Made by a program: the position numbers and the translations under genes. Of a stretch of 64,000 bases of DNA, positions 6,845 through 15,180 are shown in pieces. The stretch comes from UBA7672 sp047601145 (lineage in GTDB: Bacteria > Pseudomonadota > Alphaproteobacteria > Caulobacterales > Hyphomonadaceae). The first letter of the stretch is position 1; the number at the start of each line of letters is the position of its first letter. The notes below the pieces were generated by a model, which was not told the origin of the DNA, did no database searches, and worked only from the letters and a program-made list of their open reading frames with translations. The DNA lies in the NCBI GenBank assembly GCA_047601145.1, contig JASGJW010000001.1:1054001-1118000 (forward strand), in the 5' to 3' direction.

Positions 6845-9025
6845 ATGAAATTCGGATTGGCCATGATGGCCGGCGCTGCGCTGCTGGCACTGGCAGCATG
6901 CGGCGAGGCGAAGCTCGCGGCGATCACGGCCGCCGACGTGAACGGCGATGCGATCATCGCCGCCGACAAGCGTCCGGAAATCTGGATCAGCCACGGCCGC
7001 ACCTATTCCGAACAGCGCTACTCGCCGCTGAAGCAGGTGACCGGGGCGAACGTCACCAGTCTCGGCGCTGCCTGGGTTGCCGACCTCGACGCCAACCGCG
7101 GCATGGAATCGACGCCGATCGTCGTCGACGGCGTGATGTACGTCACCTCCGCCTGGTCGATCGTCTACGCCTACGACGCCAAGAGCGGCGAGCGTCTCTG
7201 GAAATACGATCCCAACGTCGACAAGGCGCGCGGCCAGAAGGCCTGCTGCGATGTCGTCAACCGCGGCGTCGCGATCTGGGAAGGCATGGTCTATGTCGGC
7301 ACGATCGACGGCCGCCTCGTCGCCCTCGACGCCACCCGCAAGGGTGATGTGGACGCCACCGGCAACAAGAAAGCCAAGTGGGAGGTCGTCACCGTCGACC
7401 AGTCGCGCCCCTACACGATCACGGGCGCGCCGCGCGTCATCAAGGGCAAGGTCATCATCGGAAATGGCGGCGCCGAACTCGGCGTGCGCGGCTATATCAC
7501 CGCTTACGACGCCAAGACCGGCCAGAAGGCCTGGCGCTTCTACACGACGCCGAACCCCAACAAGCAGCCCGACAACGAAGCCTCCGACAAGTTCTTCACC
7601 GAGAAGGGCAACGTCACCTGGGGCGACAATGGCGAGTGGACCGAAACCGGCGGCGGCGGCACGGCCTGGGACGGGATGGCCTACGATCCTGAACTCGACA
7701 TCATGTATATCGGCATCGGCAACGGCTCGCCGTGGAACCAGCGCCTGCGCGATCCCTCAGGCGGCGACAACCTGCTGCTCTCGTCCATCCTCGCGGTGAA
7801 GCCCGAGACCGGCGAATATGTCTGGCACTATCAGACGACGCCCGGCGAGACCTGGGACTACACCGCCACCCAGCCGATCATGCTGGCCGATCTCAAGATC
7901 GGCGACACGACGCGCAAGGTGCTGATGCAGGCGCCGAAGAACGGCTTCTTCTACGTCATCGACCGCAAGACGGGCGAGCTCATTTCGGCCGACAAGTACC
8001 AGGACAACGTCAACTGGGCGACCGGCGTCGACATGAAGACGGGCCGTCCGGTCGAGGCGAAGAACGCCCGCTATGAAGAGGCGCAGACGCAGCTCCAGAT
8101 CCCGGGCCCGCTTGGCTCACACAACTGGCATCCGATGGCGTTCAGCCCGGACACGGGCCTCGTCTATATCCCGGCCCACACGCTGCCGACCGTCTATGCG
8201 GACATGCAGAACTTCCGCTATCGCCCGGGCTTCTGGAACACGGGCACCGACTTTGCCGCCGCGGCGCTCCCGACCGAGATGGCCGCGCGCATCGCCGCCG
8301 GCGCTGCTTCGAAAGGCCAGCTCGTCGCGTGGGATCCGGTCGCGAAGAAACCGAAATGGGTCCACGATTATCCCAACGCCTGGAACGGCGGCATCCTCGC
8401 CACCGCGGGAGGCCTCGTCTTCCAGGGCTCGCTCGATGGCAAGTTCCGCGCCTTCGACGCCGCCACGGGCGACCAGAAGTGGGAAGTCGACACGGGCTAT
8501 CCCGCGCTCTCCGGTCCGATCAGCTATGAGATCGATGGCGAGCAGTATATCGCCGTCACGGCAGGGTGGGGCACGGCCCTTCCGCTCGCCGGCGGCACCG
8601 GGTCTCGTGACGGTGCGCCGCGCCTCGCTTCTCCAGCCATGGGCAAGGTCATTGTCTTCAAGGTCGGCGGCAAGGCAGACATCGCGCCGGATGAATCCTT
8701 CGCGCCCGATCCGGTCCCGATGGCGCAGGACTTCGGCTCCGTCGCGATGATCGAGCACGGCAAGGAGCTGTACTTCAACAATTGCATGGTCTGCCATGGC
8801 GACAGCGTGCAGTCCGGCGGCATCGTCACCGACCTCCGCTGGTCGCAATACCCGGCGACGAAAGCCTCGTTCGAGGAAGTCGTGCTCGGCGGCAAGTTCG
8901 CCTCCGGCGGAATGGCGCCGTTCCCCGACATGTCGAAGGACGACGTTGAATCGATCCGCGCCTACATCATCAACCGCGCGAACGAAGACGCAAAAGCCCT
9001 CGCCGCGGCGCCTGCGCCGAAATAG
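6845..9025 (+). CDS. PQQ-dependent alcohol dehydrogenase with C-terminal cytochrome c
   Basis: A 726-residue quinohemoprotein of the methanol/ethanol dehydrogenase family (type II). An N-terminal lipobox (LALAAC) suggests membrane attachment on the periplasmic side. The eight-bladed PQQ propeller includes the vicinal disulfide Cys134-Cys135. A C-terminal cytochrome c domain holds CMVCHG (Cys647, Cys650, His651), passing electrons onward from PQQ. The active-site segment reads GETWDYTAT: the residue two after the Asp is Thr, not the Asp typical of lanthanide enzymes, so calcium is more likely (inference). A good GGGAGGG ribosome site precedes the ATG. The substrate alcohol cannot be read from the sequence. 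Confidence 0.92.
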   Translation: MKFGLAMMAGAALLALAACGEAKLAAITAADVNGDAIIAADKRPEIWISHGRTYSEQRYSPLKQVTGANVTSLGAAWVADLDANRGMESTPIVVDGVMYVTSAWSIVYAYDAKSGERLWKYDPNVDKARGQKACCDVVNRGVAIWEGMVYVGTIDGRLVALDATRKGDVDATGNKKAKWEVVTVDQSRPYTITGAPRVIKGKVIIGNGGAELGVRGYITAYDAKTGQKAWRFYTTPNPNKQPDNEASDKFFTEKGNVTWGDNGEWTETGGGGTAWDGMAYDPELDIMYIGIGNGSPWNQRLRDPSGGDNLLLSSILAVKPETGEYVWHYQTTPGETWDYTATQPIMLADLKIGDTTRKVLMQAPKNGFFYVIDRKTGELISADKYQDNVNWATGVDMKTGRPVEAKNARYEEAQTQLQIPGPLGSHNWHPMAFSPDTGLVYIPAHTLPTVYADMQNFRYRPGFWNTGTDFAAAALPTEMAARIAAGAASKGQLVAWDPVAKKPKWVHDYPNAWNGGILATAGGLVFQGSLDGKFRAFDAATGDQKWEVDTGYPALSGPISYEIDGEQYIAVTAGWGTALPLAGGTGSRDGAPRLASPAMGKVIVFKVGGKADIAPDESFAPDPVPMAQDFGSVAMIEHGKELYFNNCMVCHGDSVQSGGIVTDLRWSQYPATKASFEEVVLGGKFASGGMAPFPDMSKDDVESIRAYIINRANEDAKALAAAPAPK

Positions 9026-9052
9026 GATTTGCGACAAACACTGAAAGATTGA

Positions 9053-9085
9053 GGGCGGTCGCAGCGATGCGGCCGCCCTTCTTCT
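9053..9085 (+). terminator. Rho-independent-like terminator after the alcohol dehydrogenase
   Basis: GGGCGG (9053-9058) and CCGCCC (9073-9078) form the base of a GC-rich hairpin starting 28 bases after the stop codon; it is followed by the T-rich run TTCTTCTTTG. Confidence 0.65.
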
Positions 9086-9162
9086 TTGTTGCCGCGTCAG
9101 CCACGCGCCGCTAGCGTCCGGTGCATGGGTGGGCGGGAACTTTCCTCGTTTGGTGGAGCCTG

Positions 9163-10065
9163 ATGCGCGCGGCTGGGGCATTCGTCGCGGCGATCATCGC
9201 GACCGTGCCGGCTCTGGCGCAACCAGCCGACAAATCTGCGCCAAAGTCCGGCGAGCCCGAATATGTCATCGTCGCCGTCGAAACGCCCGAACAGAAAGCG
9301 CGGCGCGAGCTTGCCGTCGTGTTCGGCGACCATGCGCGCCAAAGCCCGCGAGAGATCACGCTGAGCAACGGCGTCGGCGTCGTCACGCTTGCTGAAGGCG
9401 AGGGCTTTCTTTCCGGGCCGGAGGCTGACCAGGTTCGTCGCGACATCTGGAAGGCGCCAATAACCGGGAAGATCGAAGGCATCCTGACGCCCGCGGGCGG
9501 GTCATTCGACAATCTGGCGGCGGGCCATTTCACGATCACCTATGTCGACAGCAGGATGCGAACGCCATTCACGAAGGTCGATAGCGATCTGATGCTGTTT
9601 GGCCTGCAGTCCCGCGCCGAGGCGCTCATCGAAGAGTTACCCGCCGACCGGCGCTACAAGGCCAACTACACTTGGGCCGTGTCGCCGGTCATCGCCGAAG
9701 CGGGGCAGACCATTTATTTCGTTGTGAGGCAGGAAGTCGAAGGCGGCGGCGTTCGCCTTTTCGCGACGGTGGCGCGTGCGGGCCGATATGGCGTCATCAC
9801 GGCTGCGGGCCGGATCAGCGAAACCGGCCTCGCGACATTCGCGCAGACTGCGGAAAGCCTTCTCAAGCGAATAGCGTTCAATCCCGGTCAGCGTTTCAAG
9901 GACTTCAATGGCGCTCTCGATCGGGACGCGACCCGCAAGAAGGTGGACATAAACCGGATCTGGGATCTGGTTTTCAGTCCGCTGGGCTGGGTTTTCATAG
10001 CGCCGTTCGCTCTTGTCATCGTTGGCGTAGCGAGCATGGTGCGCGGAAAGAAGGGCAAGACCTGA
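9163..10065 (+). CDS. DUF2167-like membrane-anchored protein
   Basis: About 300 residues. The ATG at 9163 begins a clean signal peptide (MRAAGAFVAAIIATVPALAQ), with a GGAG just upstream; the longer frame from 9121 is less likely. Segments such as GVGVVTLAEGEGFLSGPEA, the GILTPAGG turn, YTWAVSPVI, VARAGRYGVI and FNPGQRFKDFN match the general order of DUF2167, but the usual middle YDAxGYVxDEDA stretch is not obvious. A single C-terminal helix (about 270-293) and a basic tail (RGKKGKT) anchor it in the inner membrane. Function unknown. Confidence 0.6.
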   Translation: MRAAGAFVAAIIATVPALAQPADKSAPKSGEPEYVIVAVETPEQKARRELAVVFGDHARQSPREITLSNGVGVVTLAEGEGFLSGPEADQVRRDIWKAPITGKIEGILTPAGGSFDNLAAGHFTITYVDSRMRTPFTKVDSDLMLFGLQSRAEALIEELPADRRYKANYTWAVSPVIAEAGQTIYFVVRQEVEGGGVRLFATVARAGRYGVITAAGRISETGLATFAQTAESLLKRIAFNPGQRFKDFNGALDRDATRKKVDINRIWDLVFSPLGWVFIAPFALVIVGVASMVRGKKGKT

Positions 10066-10077
10066 CGGAGCCGTCCC

Positions 10078-11160
10078 ATGCGCCTAGCCACCTTGATCGC
10101 GGCCATCGCCGCCGTTGCATTCGCCCCGTTTGCTCACGCCCAGTCTGTGAAGCTTACGCCGGCCGAAGGCGACTACATCGCGAAAGACTTCACGTTCAGC
10201 AGCGGCGAGAAGCTTGCTGAGCTTCGCCTCCACTATACCACGCTGGGAACGCCACATCGCAATGCAAAAGGCGAGATCGACAACGCCGTTCTCGTCATGC
10301 ACGGCACGGGCGGTGACGGGAAACAGTTCTTCCGTGCACAGTTCACGGACGTGCTGTTCGCGCCTGGCGGTCTGCTTGATCCGGCAAAATACTTCATCGT
10401 CCTGCGCGATGGCATCGGCCACGGCAAATCATCGAAGCCGTCGGACGGCCTGCGCGCGAAATTCCCGCACTATGACTATGCCGACATGGTCCGTGCCGAC
10501 CACGAGCTCATGACCAAGGGTCTCGGCGTTTCCCGCCTGCGCCTCGTCATGGGCACGTCGATGGGCTGCATGCACTCGTTCGTCTGGGGCGAGATGTATC
10601 CCGACGCGATGGATGCGCTCATGCCGCTCGCCTGCCTGCCGACGCAGATCGCCGGCCGCAACCGCATCTGGCGCAAGCTCCTGATCGACGCGATTACTAC
10701 CGACCCGGAATGGAAGGACGGCAACTATACGTCCCAGCCGCTCGAAGCCCTGCGTACCGCAGCGGGCCTTCAACTCATCGCCGGCGGCGCGCCCATCGTG
10801 ATGCAGACCGACTACCCGACCAACGACAAGGCCGACGCCTACGCGAAGAGCTATGTCGACAATTATCTGAAGACAGTCGACGCCAACGACCTGTTGTACC
10901 AGGTCTCATCCTCGCGCACCTACGACCCGTCGAAGGACCTCGAAAAGATCAAGGTGCCGCTAGTGTGGATCAACTCCGCCGACGACTTCATCAATCCGCC
11001 TGAGCTCGGCCTCGCTGAACAGTTTGCCAAGCGTCTCAAGACCGGTCGCTTCGTCCTGATCCCCGCCAGCGCCGACACGCACGGCCACGGCACGCACACC
11101 TGGGCCGCGCTCTGGAAGAACGAACTGGCCGCGCTGCTGAAGGCAAGCGAGCCCAAATAG
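10078..11160 (+). CDS. Exported alpha/beta hydrolase, MetX-like
   Basis: A 360-residue hydrolase with a Sec signal (cleavage after AHA, about residue 21). The fold resembles homoserine O-acetyltransferase relatives. The nucleophile is Ser161 in GTSMGCM, the acid probably Asp in NSADDFINP and the base His in ADTHGHGTH. True MetX enzymes are cytoplasmic, so a periplasmic esterase role is more likely. It begins 12 bases after the DUF2167-like gene and may share its transcript. The left inverted repeat starts immediately after its stop. Confidence 0.85.
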   Translation: MRLATLIAAIAAVAFAPFAHAQSVKLTPAEGDYIAKDFTFSSGEKLAELRLHYTTLGTPHRNAKGEIDNAVLVMHGTGGDGKQFFRAQFTDVLFAPGGLLDPAKYFIVLRDGIGHGKSSKPSDGLRAKFPHYDYADMVRADHELMTKGLGVSRLRLVMGTSMGCMHSFVWGEMYPDAMDALMPLACLPTQIAGRNRIWRKLLIDAITTDPEWKDGNYTSQPLEALRTAAGLQLIAGGAPIVMQTDYPTNDKADAYAKSYVDNYLKTVDANDLLYQVSSSRTYDPSKDLEKIKVPLVWINSADDFINPPELGLAEQFAKRLKTGRFVLIPASADTHGHGTHTWAALWKNELAALLKASEPK

Positions 11161-11163
11161 CAC

Positions 11164-11320
11164 AAGGCCCGGACCATCGGTCCGGGGATATAGTAATCTC
11201 CGAAAAGTATTCGCCGAGTCTGACCTGACTTCCACGCACTAGTGAGAGCGGCAGGAAAGCGATGGCTTCCTGCCGATTTCTGTTGCGCCCAGCTCAGACT
11301 GCATTTCGCCGATAGCGGTC
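11164..11320. repeat. Left copy of a structured inverted repeat bounding the accessory block
   Basis: About 157 bp that match, in opposite orientation, 14999-15156. The core 11249-11287 is 39 bases identical to the reverse complement of 15032-15070. Outer and inner flanks match imperfectly, for example AAGGCCCGGACC near 11164 and CATTTCGCCGAT near 11302. Two hairpins are visible: CCGGACC-ATC-GGTCCGG (about 11169-11185) and GGCAGGAA...TTCCTGCC (11250-11274). The repeat starts four bases after the hydrolase stop codon. Confidence 0.8.
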
Positions 11321-11756
11321 ATTCCGCATCGAATAGAGAGATCCACTCTGCACGCGATTTCACGGCGGATATGGCCTTCTCAGCATCTTCCAGCACCCAA
11401 GTACGATACTCCCGCTTGATTGCCCCGTAGTTGATGTTCTTCAGTAGCGTCAACAGTGGCGTCGGAAGCGCAAAGTCTGCCGGAAACTGCTCGATCTTGG
11501 TCCTTATTCTGATCGCTATGTCGTACAATTCTTCCAACTCGGACTCTGAATAGTTGGACGCACGCTCGGATGAAACGAGCGCTTCAAAATCATCAAGCAA
11601 TGTTAGCACTAGGTCAGGCATGGCGATGGTGGCTTTCCCCATTCGACCGGACTTGAGTGTGCGGGAAAGCAGCAGCTGCGGCAACTGTTCGCCGATACCG
11701 GACGCTAGAGTTTCAAAGCATAGGTGGCGGGACCCGCTGCCCACTGTTGAGCGCAT
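11319..11756 (-). CDS. Hypothetical protein, AT-richer than neighbours
   Basis: Up to 145 residues from ATG 11756, which has a GGAAG about 11 bases upstream. ATG 11642 is an alternative, giving 107 residues. The end of the frame overlaps the left inverted repeat by two bases. The protein is helical and acidic (for example SESELEELYDIAIRIRTKIEQF), with no signal peptide and no recognised domain. Base composition is visibly lower in GC than the surrounding genes. It overlaps the upstream gene by 44 bases if the longer start is right, so the two are probably one operon. Function unknown. Confidence 0.5.
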   Translation of the reverse strand: MRSTVGSGSRHLCFETLASGIGEQLPQLLLSRTLKSGRMGKATIAMPDLVLTLLDDFEALVSSERASNYSESELEELYDIAIRIRTKIEQFPADFALPTPLLTLLKNINYGAIKREYRTWVLEDAEKAISAVKSRAEWISLFDAE

Positions 11757-12081
11757 CCCAACAATTCTTCCGCCAATCGAGAAACTTGAGACTTCCCGGA
11801 TCGCCACCTGCAAGCCGGTAACCGACAAGCAGAACGATGGCGCTGCCCTCATGCCAAAAGTGAAGTTCCGCAGACCATTCGGTCGGTTCGATCCCGTGGA
11901 CTTCTTTTAGGCGGCGGTTCATTTCCGGGATTGAGGCCTCATACTCGAAATAGTAGTTGCGAATGTGCTCCTCTGCTTCCGACAGCGAATAGCCAAACGA
12001 AGTCGAGAGTTCGCGAGCGAACCGATTTGCCAACGCGTTGAAGGGCTCGTGATCGGCTATGAGCGGCGGCGAGATGGTCAT
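11713..12081 (-). CDS. Hypothetical protein, first gene of a two-gene AT-richer unit
   Basis: A 122-residue soluble protein with no recognised domain. It contains an aromatic segment (HIRNYYFEYEASI) and a Trp-rich C-terminal part (EWSAELHFWHEG, LDWRKNCWDAL). Codon use is less GC-biased than in the flanking genes, which suggests it was acquired. It lies inside the inverted-repeat-bounded block and is followed by an overlapping gene on the same strand. Nothing about its role can be inferred beyond this arrangement; a toxin-antitoxin or immunity pair is one untested possibility. Confidence 0.55.
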   Translation of the reverse strand: MTISPPLIADHEPFNALANRFARELSTSFGYSLSEAEEHIRNYYFEYEASIPEMNRRLKEVHGIEPTEWSAELHFWHEGSAIVLLVGYRLAGGDPGSLKFLDWRKNCWDALNSGQRVPPPML

Positions 12082-12210
12082 TCAGAGATGATAGCTCCGC
12101 TGGCGAACGTCGCAAACGGACCAATCTCGGCCCCATGGACACAAGATTACGAGCGGCGCGAATGAGGGTCCATTCCGGTCGTTCGGCGCCAACCTTACCA
12201 ACTCCCGAGA

Positions 12211-12789
12211 TTGGCCCTTCTCTGCCGCTCCGACCTTCGCTCGCGAATGTCGGGTCTGGGCCGGAGAACTGACGCATCGATCTGCTTCGTTGTTTTCGTA
12301 CTTGGGACAGGAGTCACGGTTTACACGTCACCAAATGACCCCGACTTCCAGCTTCTCGTTTTGGCGCCGCACCTGGCCCCAACCATGCGCTGGAACCCGG
12401 ACGATGTGATCGCCGTCCTTAAGACGTCGGCGGCGCGCTACTCCATCGATCGCAACCGCGTTTTTCTGACTGGTTTGAGCCTCGGCGGGCATGGGACGTG
12501 GGCTACGGCCGCCGCCTATCCCGATGTCTTCGCCGCCATCGTTCCCATCGCTGGCCGCGGCGACGTCACGCAGGCGTGCGCGCTGCAATCCATGCCGATC
12601 TGGGCGTTTCATGGCGTCGCCGACAGCGTCGTGCCGGTCACGGGATCAAGCACCGTGACCGCGGCGGTGGCCGCCTGCGGGGGCAGCCCGCGCCTCACGC
12701 TTTACGATGGGGTCGACCATGATTCCTGGACGCAGACTTACGTCGACCCTTCGCTGTATGTCTGCCTCTTGACCCAGCGTCGACGATAG
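12211..12789 (+). pseudogene. 5'-truncated esterase/PHB-depolymerase-like alpha/beta hydrolase
   Basis: Residues from about 40 onward resemble the C-terminal two thirds of the phospholipase/carboxylesterase and LpqC-like depolymerase group. The nucleophile motif GLSLGGHGTW, the segment FAAIVPIAGRGD, an acid in HGVADSVVPV and the base His in DGVDHDSW are all present. The N-terminal part, with the oxyanion HGxGE stretch, is absent: the first 30 residues are unrelated, and the join lies near base 12300. It is probably a remnant cut off by the event that placed the upstream AT-richer genes here. Expression as a short protein cannot be excluded. Confidence 0.7.
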
Positions 12790-12832
12790 ACATCCTGCGG
12801 AAAGCCCAACGCAGCTGGGAAGGCCCAAAGCC

Positions 12833-13279
12833 ATGACGAACGCCGCCTCAAATGACTCGCCGGACGCGAAGAAGGCAGTATTTCGTCACCTTGTGGCGCT
12901 CTACGCCACCGGCGACGTGGATGCACTGGAGGCGTATTGCGCACCCGATTATGTCGGCCACACTGCTGCGGGCACACGCGATCTGGCCGAGTTCCGAAAG
13001 AGCATCATTAATTTCCACGCAATCTTCGATTACGGCCAGGACGCCTTCGTCATCGAAGATCAGTTCGTCGATGGCGATAAAGTGGCGACCCGGATGACCG
13101 CGCATGTCCGCATGCGCGAGACGAGCGAAGCTGTAACGATGCTCGGCATCAACCTTGCCATCATCCGCGGCGGAAAAATCCATGAGGAGTGGAACACCTG
13201 GGAGATTCTCAAGTCACCAGAGGAGGATGCGGGTGCGGGCGGCGCGGCCGCGCGCGGATCTCTGTCGACGTGGGGCTGA
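12833..13279 (+). CDS. SnoaL-like / ester cyclase family protein
   Basis: A 148-residue NTF2-fold protein. The pattern of an N-terminal helix with VFRHLVALYATGDVDALEAY, a CAPDYVGHTA strand-loop, a central DGDKVATRM and a C-terminal IRGGKIHEEWNTWE is that of the SnoaL-like polyketide-cyclase/ester-cyclase family. Members bind small molecules in a cone-shaped pocket; some are enzymes. The last 20 residues (GAGGAAARGSLSTWG) are low complexity and unusual for the family. It is followed after 52 bases by the first of two related membrane proteins. Confidence 0.8.
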   Translation: MTNAASNDSPDAKKAVFRHLVALYATGDVDALEAYCAPDYVGHTAAGTRDLAEFRKSIINFHAIFDYGQDAFVIEDQFVDGDKVATRMTAHVRMRETSEAVTMLGINLAIIRGGKIHEEWNTWEILKSPEEDAGAGGAAARGSLSTWG

Positions 13280-13331
13280 CTGTGCTTGAGGGCAGACAAC
13301 CAAGGGTACCCACAGCGGGGAACAAACCGCG

Positions 13332-14060
13332 ATGACGGCAACGACTTCGGGCATGACCGAGCATCGCTTCTGGCTGACCATGGTTGGCGCCATGATCGTG
13401 CTGGTCGTCTGGGGGTTCGGCGGCAGCTTTTTCCTGCGCGGCATCCTCCCCGCCCAGCCAAGTTATATCGACGATCTTGCGATGCGGCCGGTCTACATCG
13501 TGCATGGCCTCGCTTTTTCGGCCTGGATGGCGCTTTTGGCGATGCAGGTCGGCTTGGCGTCAAGTGGGCGCGTGGCGCTGCATCGGCGGCTTGGTTGGGC
13601 GAGCATCATTGTCCTGCCGGTGCTTGTAGTGACCGGGCATCTGGTGGCTGTTCACGCCCTGCAATCCGGTTTCCACGCCCTTCCGCCAGGGGCCCCGACA
13701 ACGGCGTTTTTCGCGGTTCCCGCCCTCAGTCTCGTTTACTTCGTCATCGTCGCCAGCTTGGCCCTGTTCTGGCGGCGCGACCCCGTTACCCACAAACGGC
13801 TGATAGTCATCGCAACAATGATGGTCGTCGGCGCCGGCACGACGCGGATTCCCTTTGTCGTGGCGCTGAACATCCCGTCCTTCGACCCGACCCAGTTGCT
13901 GTTGCTGCCGATGCTCTGGTGGGACTGGCGCAGCTTAGGCCGGATTCATCCAGCAACACTTTGGGGCGGCCTAACCCTCTTGGCGACAAACACCCTCATG
14001 GGACCGATCGGCGAGACGGCGGCTTGGCAAGGGCTTGTCAAAGCCTTGTTTCCGCATTGA
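13332..14060 (+). CDS. Multi-pass membrane protein, first of a paralogous pair
   Basis: A 242-residue integral membrane protein with about seven hydrophobic segments. The signature VHGLAFSAWMALLAMQ followed by GRVALHRRLGW recurs in the next gene (VHAVAFMAWVGFFMLQ, GRIDLHKRLGW). The conserved His in the helix and the LHRRLGW loop resemble a widespread proteobacterial group of uncharacterised membrane proteins. No cofactor or substrate can be deduced. It is 40 bases from its paralogue, so the two are probably co-transcribed. Confidence 0.75.
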   Translation: MTATTSGMTEHRFWLTMVGAMIVLVVWGFGGSFFLRGILPAQPSYIDDLAMRPVYIVHGLAFSAWMALLAMQVGLASSGRVALHRRLGWASIIVLPVLVVTGHLVAVHALQSGFHALPPGAPTTAFFAVPALSLVYFVIVASLALFWRRDPVTHKRLIVIATMMVVGAGTTRIPFVVALNIPSFDPTQLLLLPMLWWDWRSLGRIHPATLWGGLTLLATNTLMGPIGETAAWQGLVKALFPH

Positions 14061-14100
14061 CGAATGTGCAGATGACGACGCTTTAACGGGGTGCCCCGCT

Positions 14101-14883
14101 ATGACATCGGACGCGATACCGAAAACTGAACATTTTCGCCGCGATCCGGCTGGCGATGAGCGCTTCTTTCTGATCGCCTCCGCGGTGATGGTAGCGCTGA
14201 TCGTCGCAGGCTTCTTGACGCTCTCCCTGCGCGGCATTTCCACCTTCGCGGCGCCGTGGCCGGTGCATGTGCATGCGGTGGCGTTCATGGCGTGGGTCGG
14301 GTTTTTCATGCTGCAAGTGACATTGGCGACGACCGGGCGCATCGACCTGCACAAGCGGCTTGGCTGGATCGGCGCAGGTTTGATGCCGCTTCTGCTCATC
14401 CTCGGCGCGCTGATCCTGTTCCGGATGATGCGCAACGCGGCGGTCCCGCCGTTCTGGACCTACGCGTACTTCATGGTGATGAATTTGACGGCGCTTGTGG
14501 CCTTCGCTGCATTGACCATCGCCGCGATCGCTCTGCGCAAGAATACGCAATGGCATCGGCGCCTGATGTTCTGCGGCATGGCGGCGCTTGTCATCACGCC
14601 GTTCAACCGGCTGACGCCGGATGCAGTGCTCGCCGAATCGATGAGCCTGATCCCAGCGATCGCGCTTCTTGGCTTTCCCCTCGCCGGCATGGCGGCCGAC
14701 CGGCTGCGCGACCGGCGGATTCACCCGGCCTGGTGGTGGGGGCTTTGCGCGCTTATCCTGTCCGGCGTGACGACCGAAACGCTGGGGCGTGCCCCGACTG
14801 CCGGAGAGATGGCCGCACTCATCACCGCCGGCACGCCGGGCGCAAAGATCGATCCTTTTGTTCAGCACCTGCCACCGCGGTGA
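14101..14883 (+). CDS. Multi-pass membrane protein, second of a paralogous pair
   Basis: About 260 residues from ATG 14101; the in-frame ATG at 14035 would overlap the upstream gene and adds a Cys-rich non-family stretch. It has about seven membrane segments, with the same VHAVAFMAW...LQ and GRIDLHKRLGW motifs as the preceding gene, a WHRRLMFCGMAAL segment and a soluble tail (TAGEMAALITAG). The two proteins may form a heterodimer, a guess from their pairing. It is the last gene before the right inverted repeat. Confidence 0.75.
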   Translation: MTSDAIPKTEHFRRDPAGDERFFLIASAVMVALIVAGFLTLSLRGISTFAAPWPVHVHAVAFMAWVGFFMLQVTLATTGRIDLHKRLGWIGAGLMPLLLILGALILFRMMRNAAVPPFWTYAYFMVMNLTALVAFAALTIAAIALRKNTQWHRRLMFCGMAALVITPFNRLTPDAVLAESMSLIPAIALLGFPLAGMAADRLRDRRIHPAWWWGLCALILSGVTTETLGRAPTAGEMAALITAGTPGAKIDPFVQHLPPR

Positions 14884-14998
14884 CGTCGTTTCCTTCGGCG
14901 CCGAGCCGCAGCAATGGCGATTTCGTGTGCGTCAGCCCCTGAAGCGCCATGTGTCGGGAATACCCCGCAAAGCCGCCATCGGCGCGCCCGGGCGCTAC

Positions 14999-15156
14999 GA
15001 CCGCCATCGGCGAAATACGGTCCGAACAAGTCGCAACAGAAATCGGCAGGAAGCCATCGCTTTCCTGCCGTTCCCATTTCGTGGTCCTGGATCAATCCGA
15101 AGTCTGCGAGTTATTTCCGGAGATCACTATGCCTGCGGACCATCGGTCCGGGCCTT
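14999..15156. repeat. Right copy of the structured inverted repeat
   Basis: Matches 11164-11320 in reverse complement, including the exact 39-base core at 15032-15070. Its outer hairpin reads CGGACC-ATC-GGTCCG on the plus strand (15136-15150), so relative to the left copy the three-base loop is inverted while the stem is kept. It ends 24 bases before the stop codon of the next lipoprotein gene. Confidence 0.8.
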
Positions 15157-15180
15157 CATGATCTTCAACTGCAGTGATCG

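Noticed and set aside
12119..12216. Ten-base inverted repeat CCAATCTCGG / CCGAGATTGG inside the accessory block
   Set aside because: Short, isolated and not tied to a gene start; may be chance.
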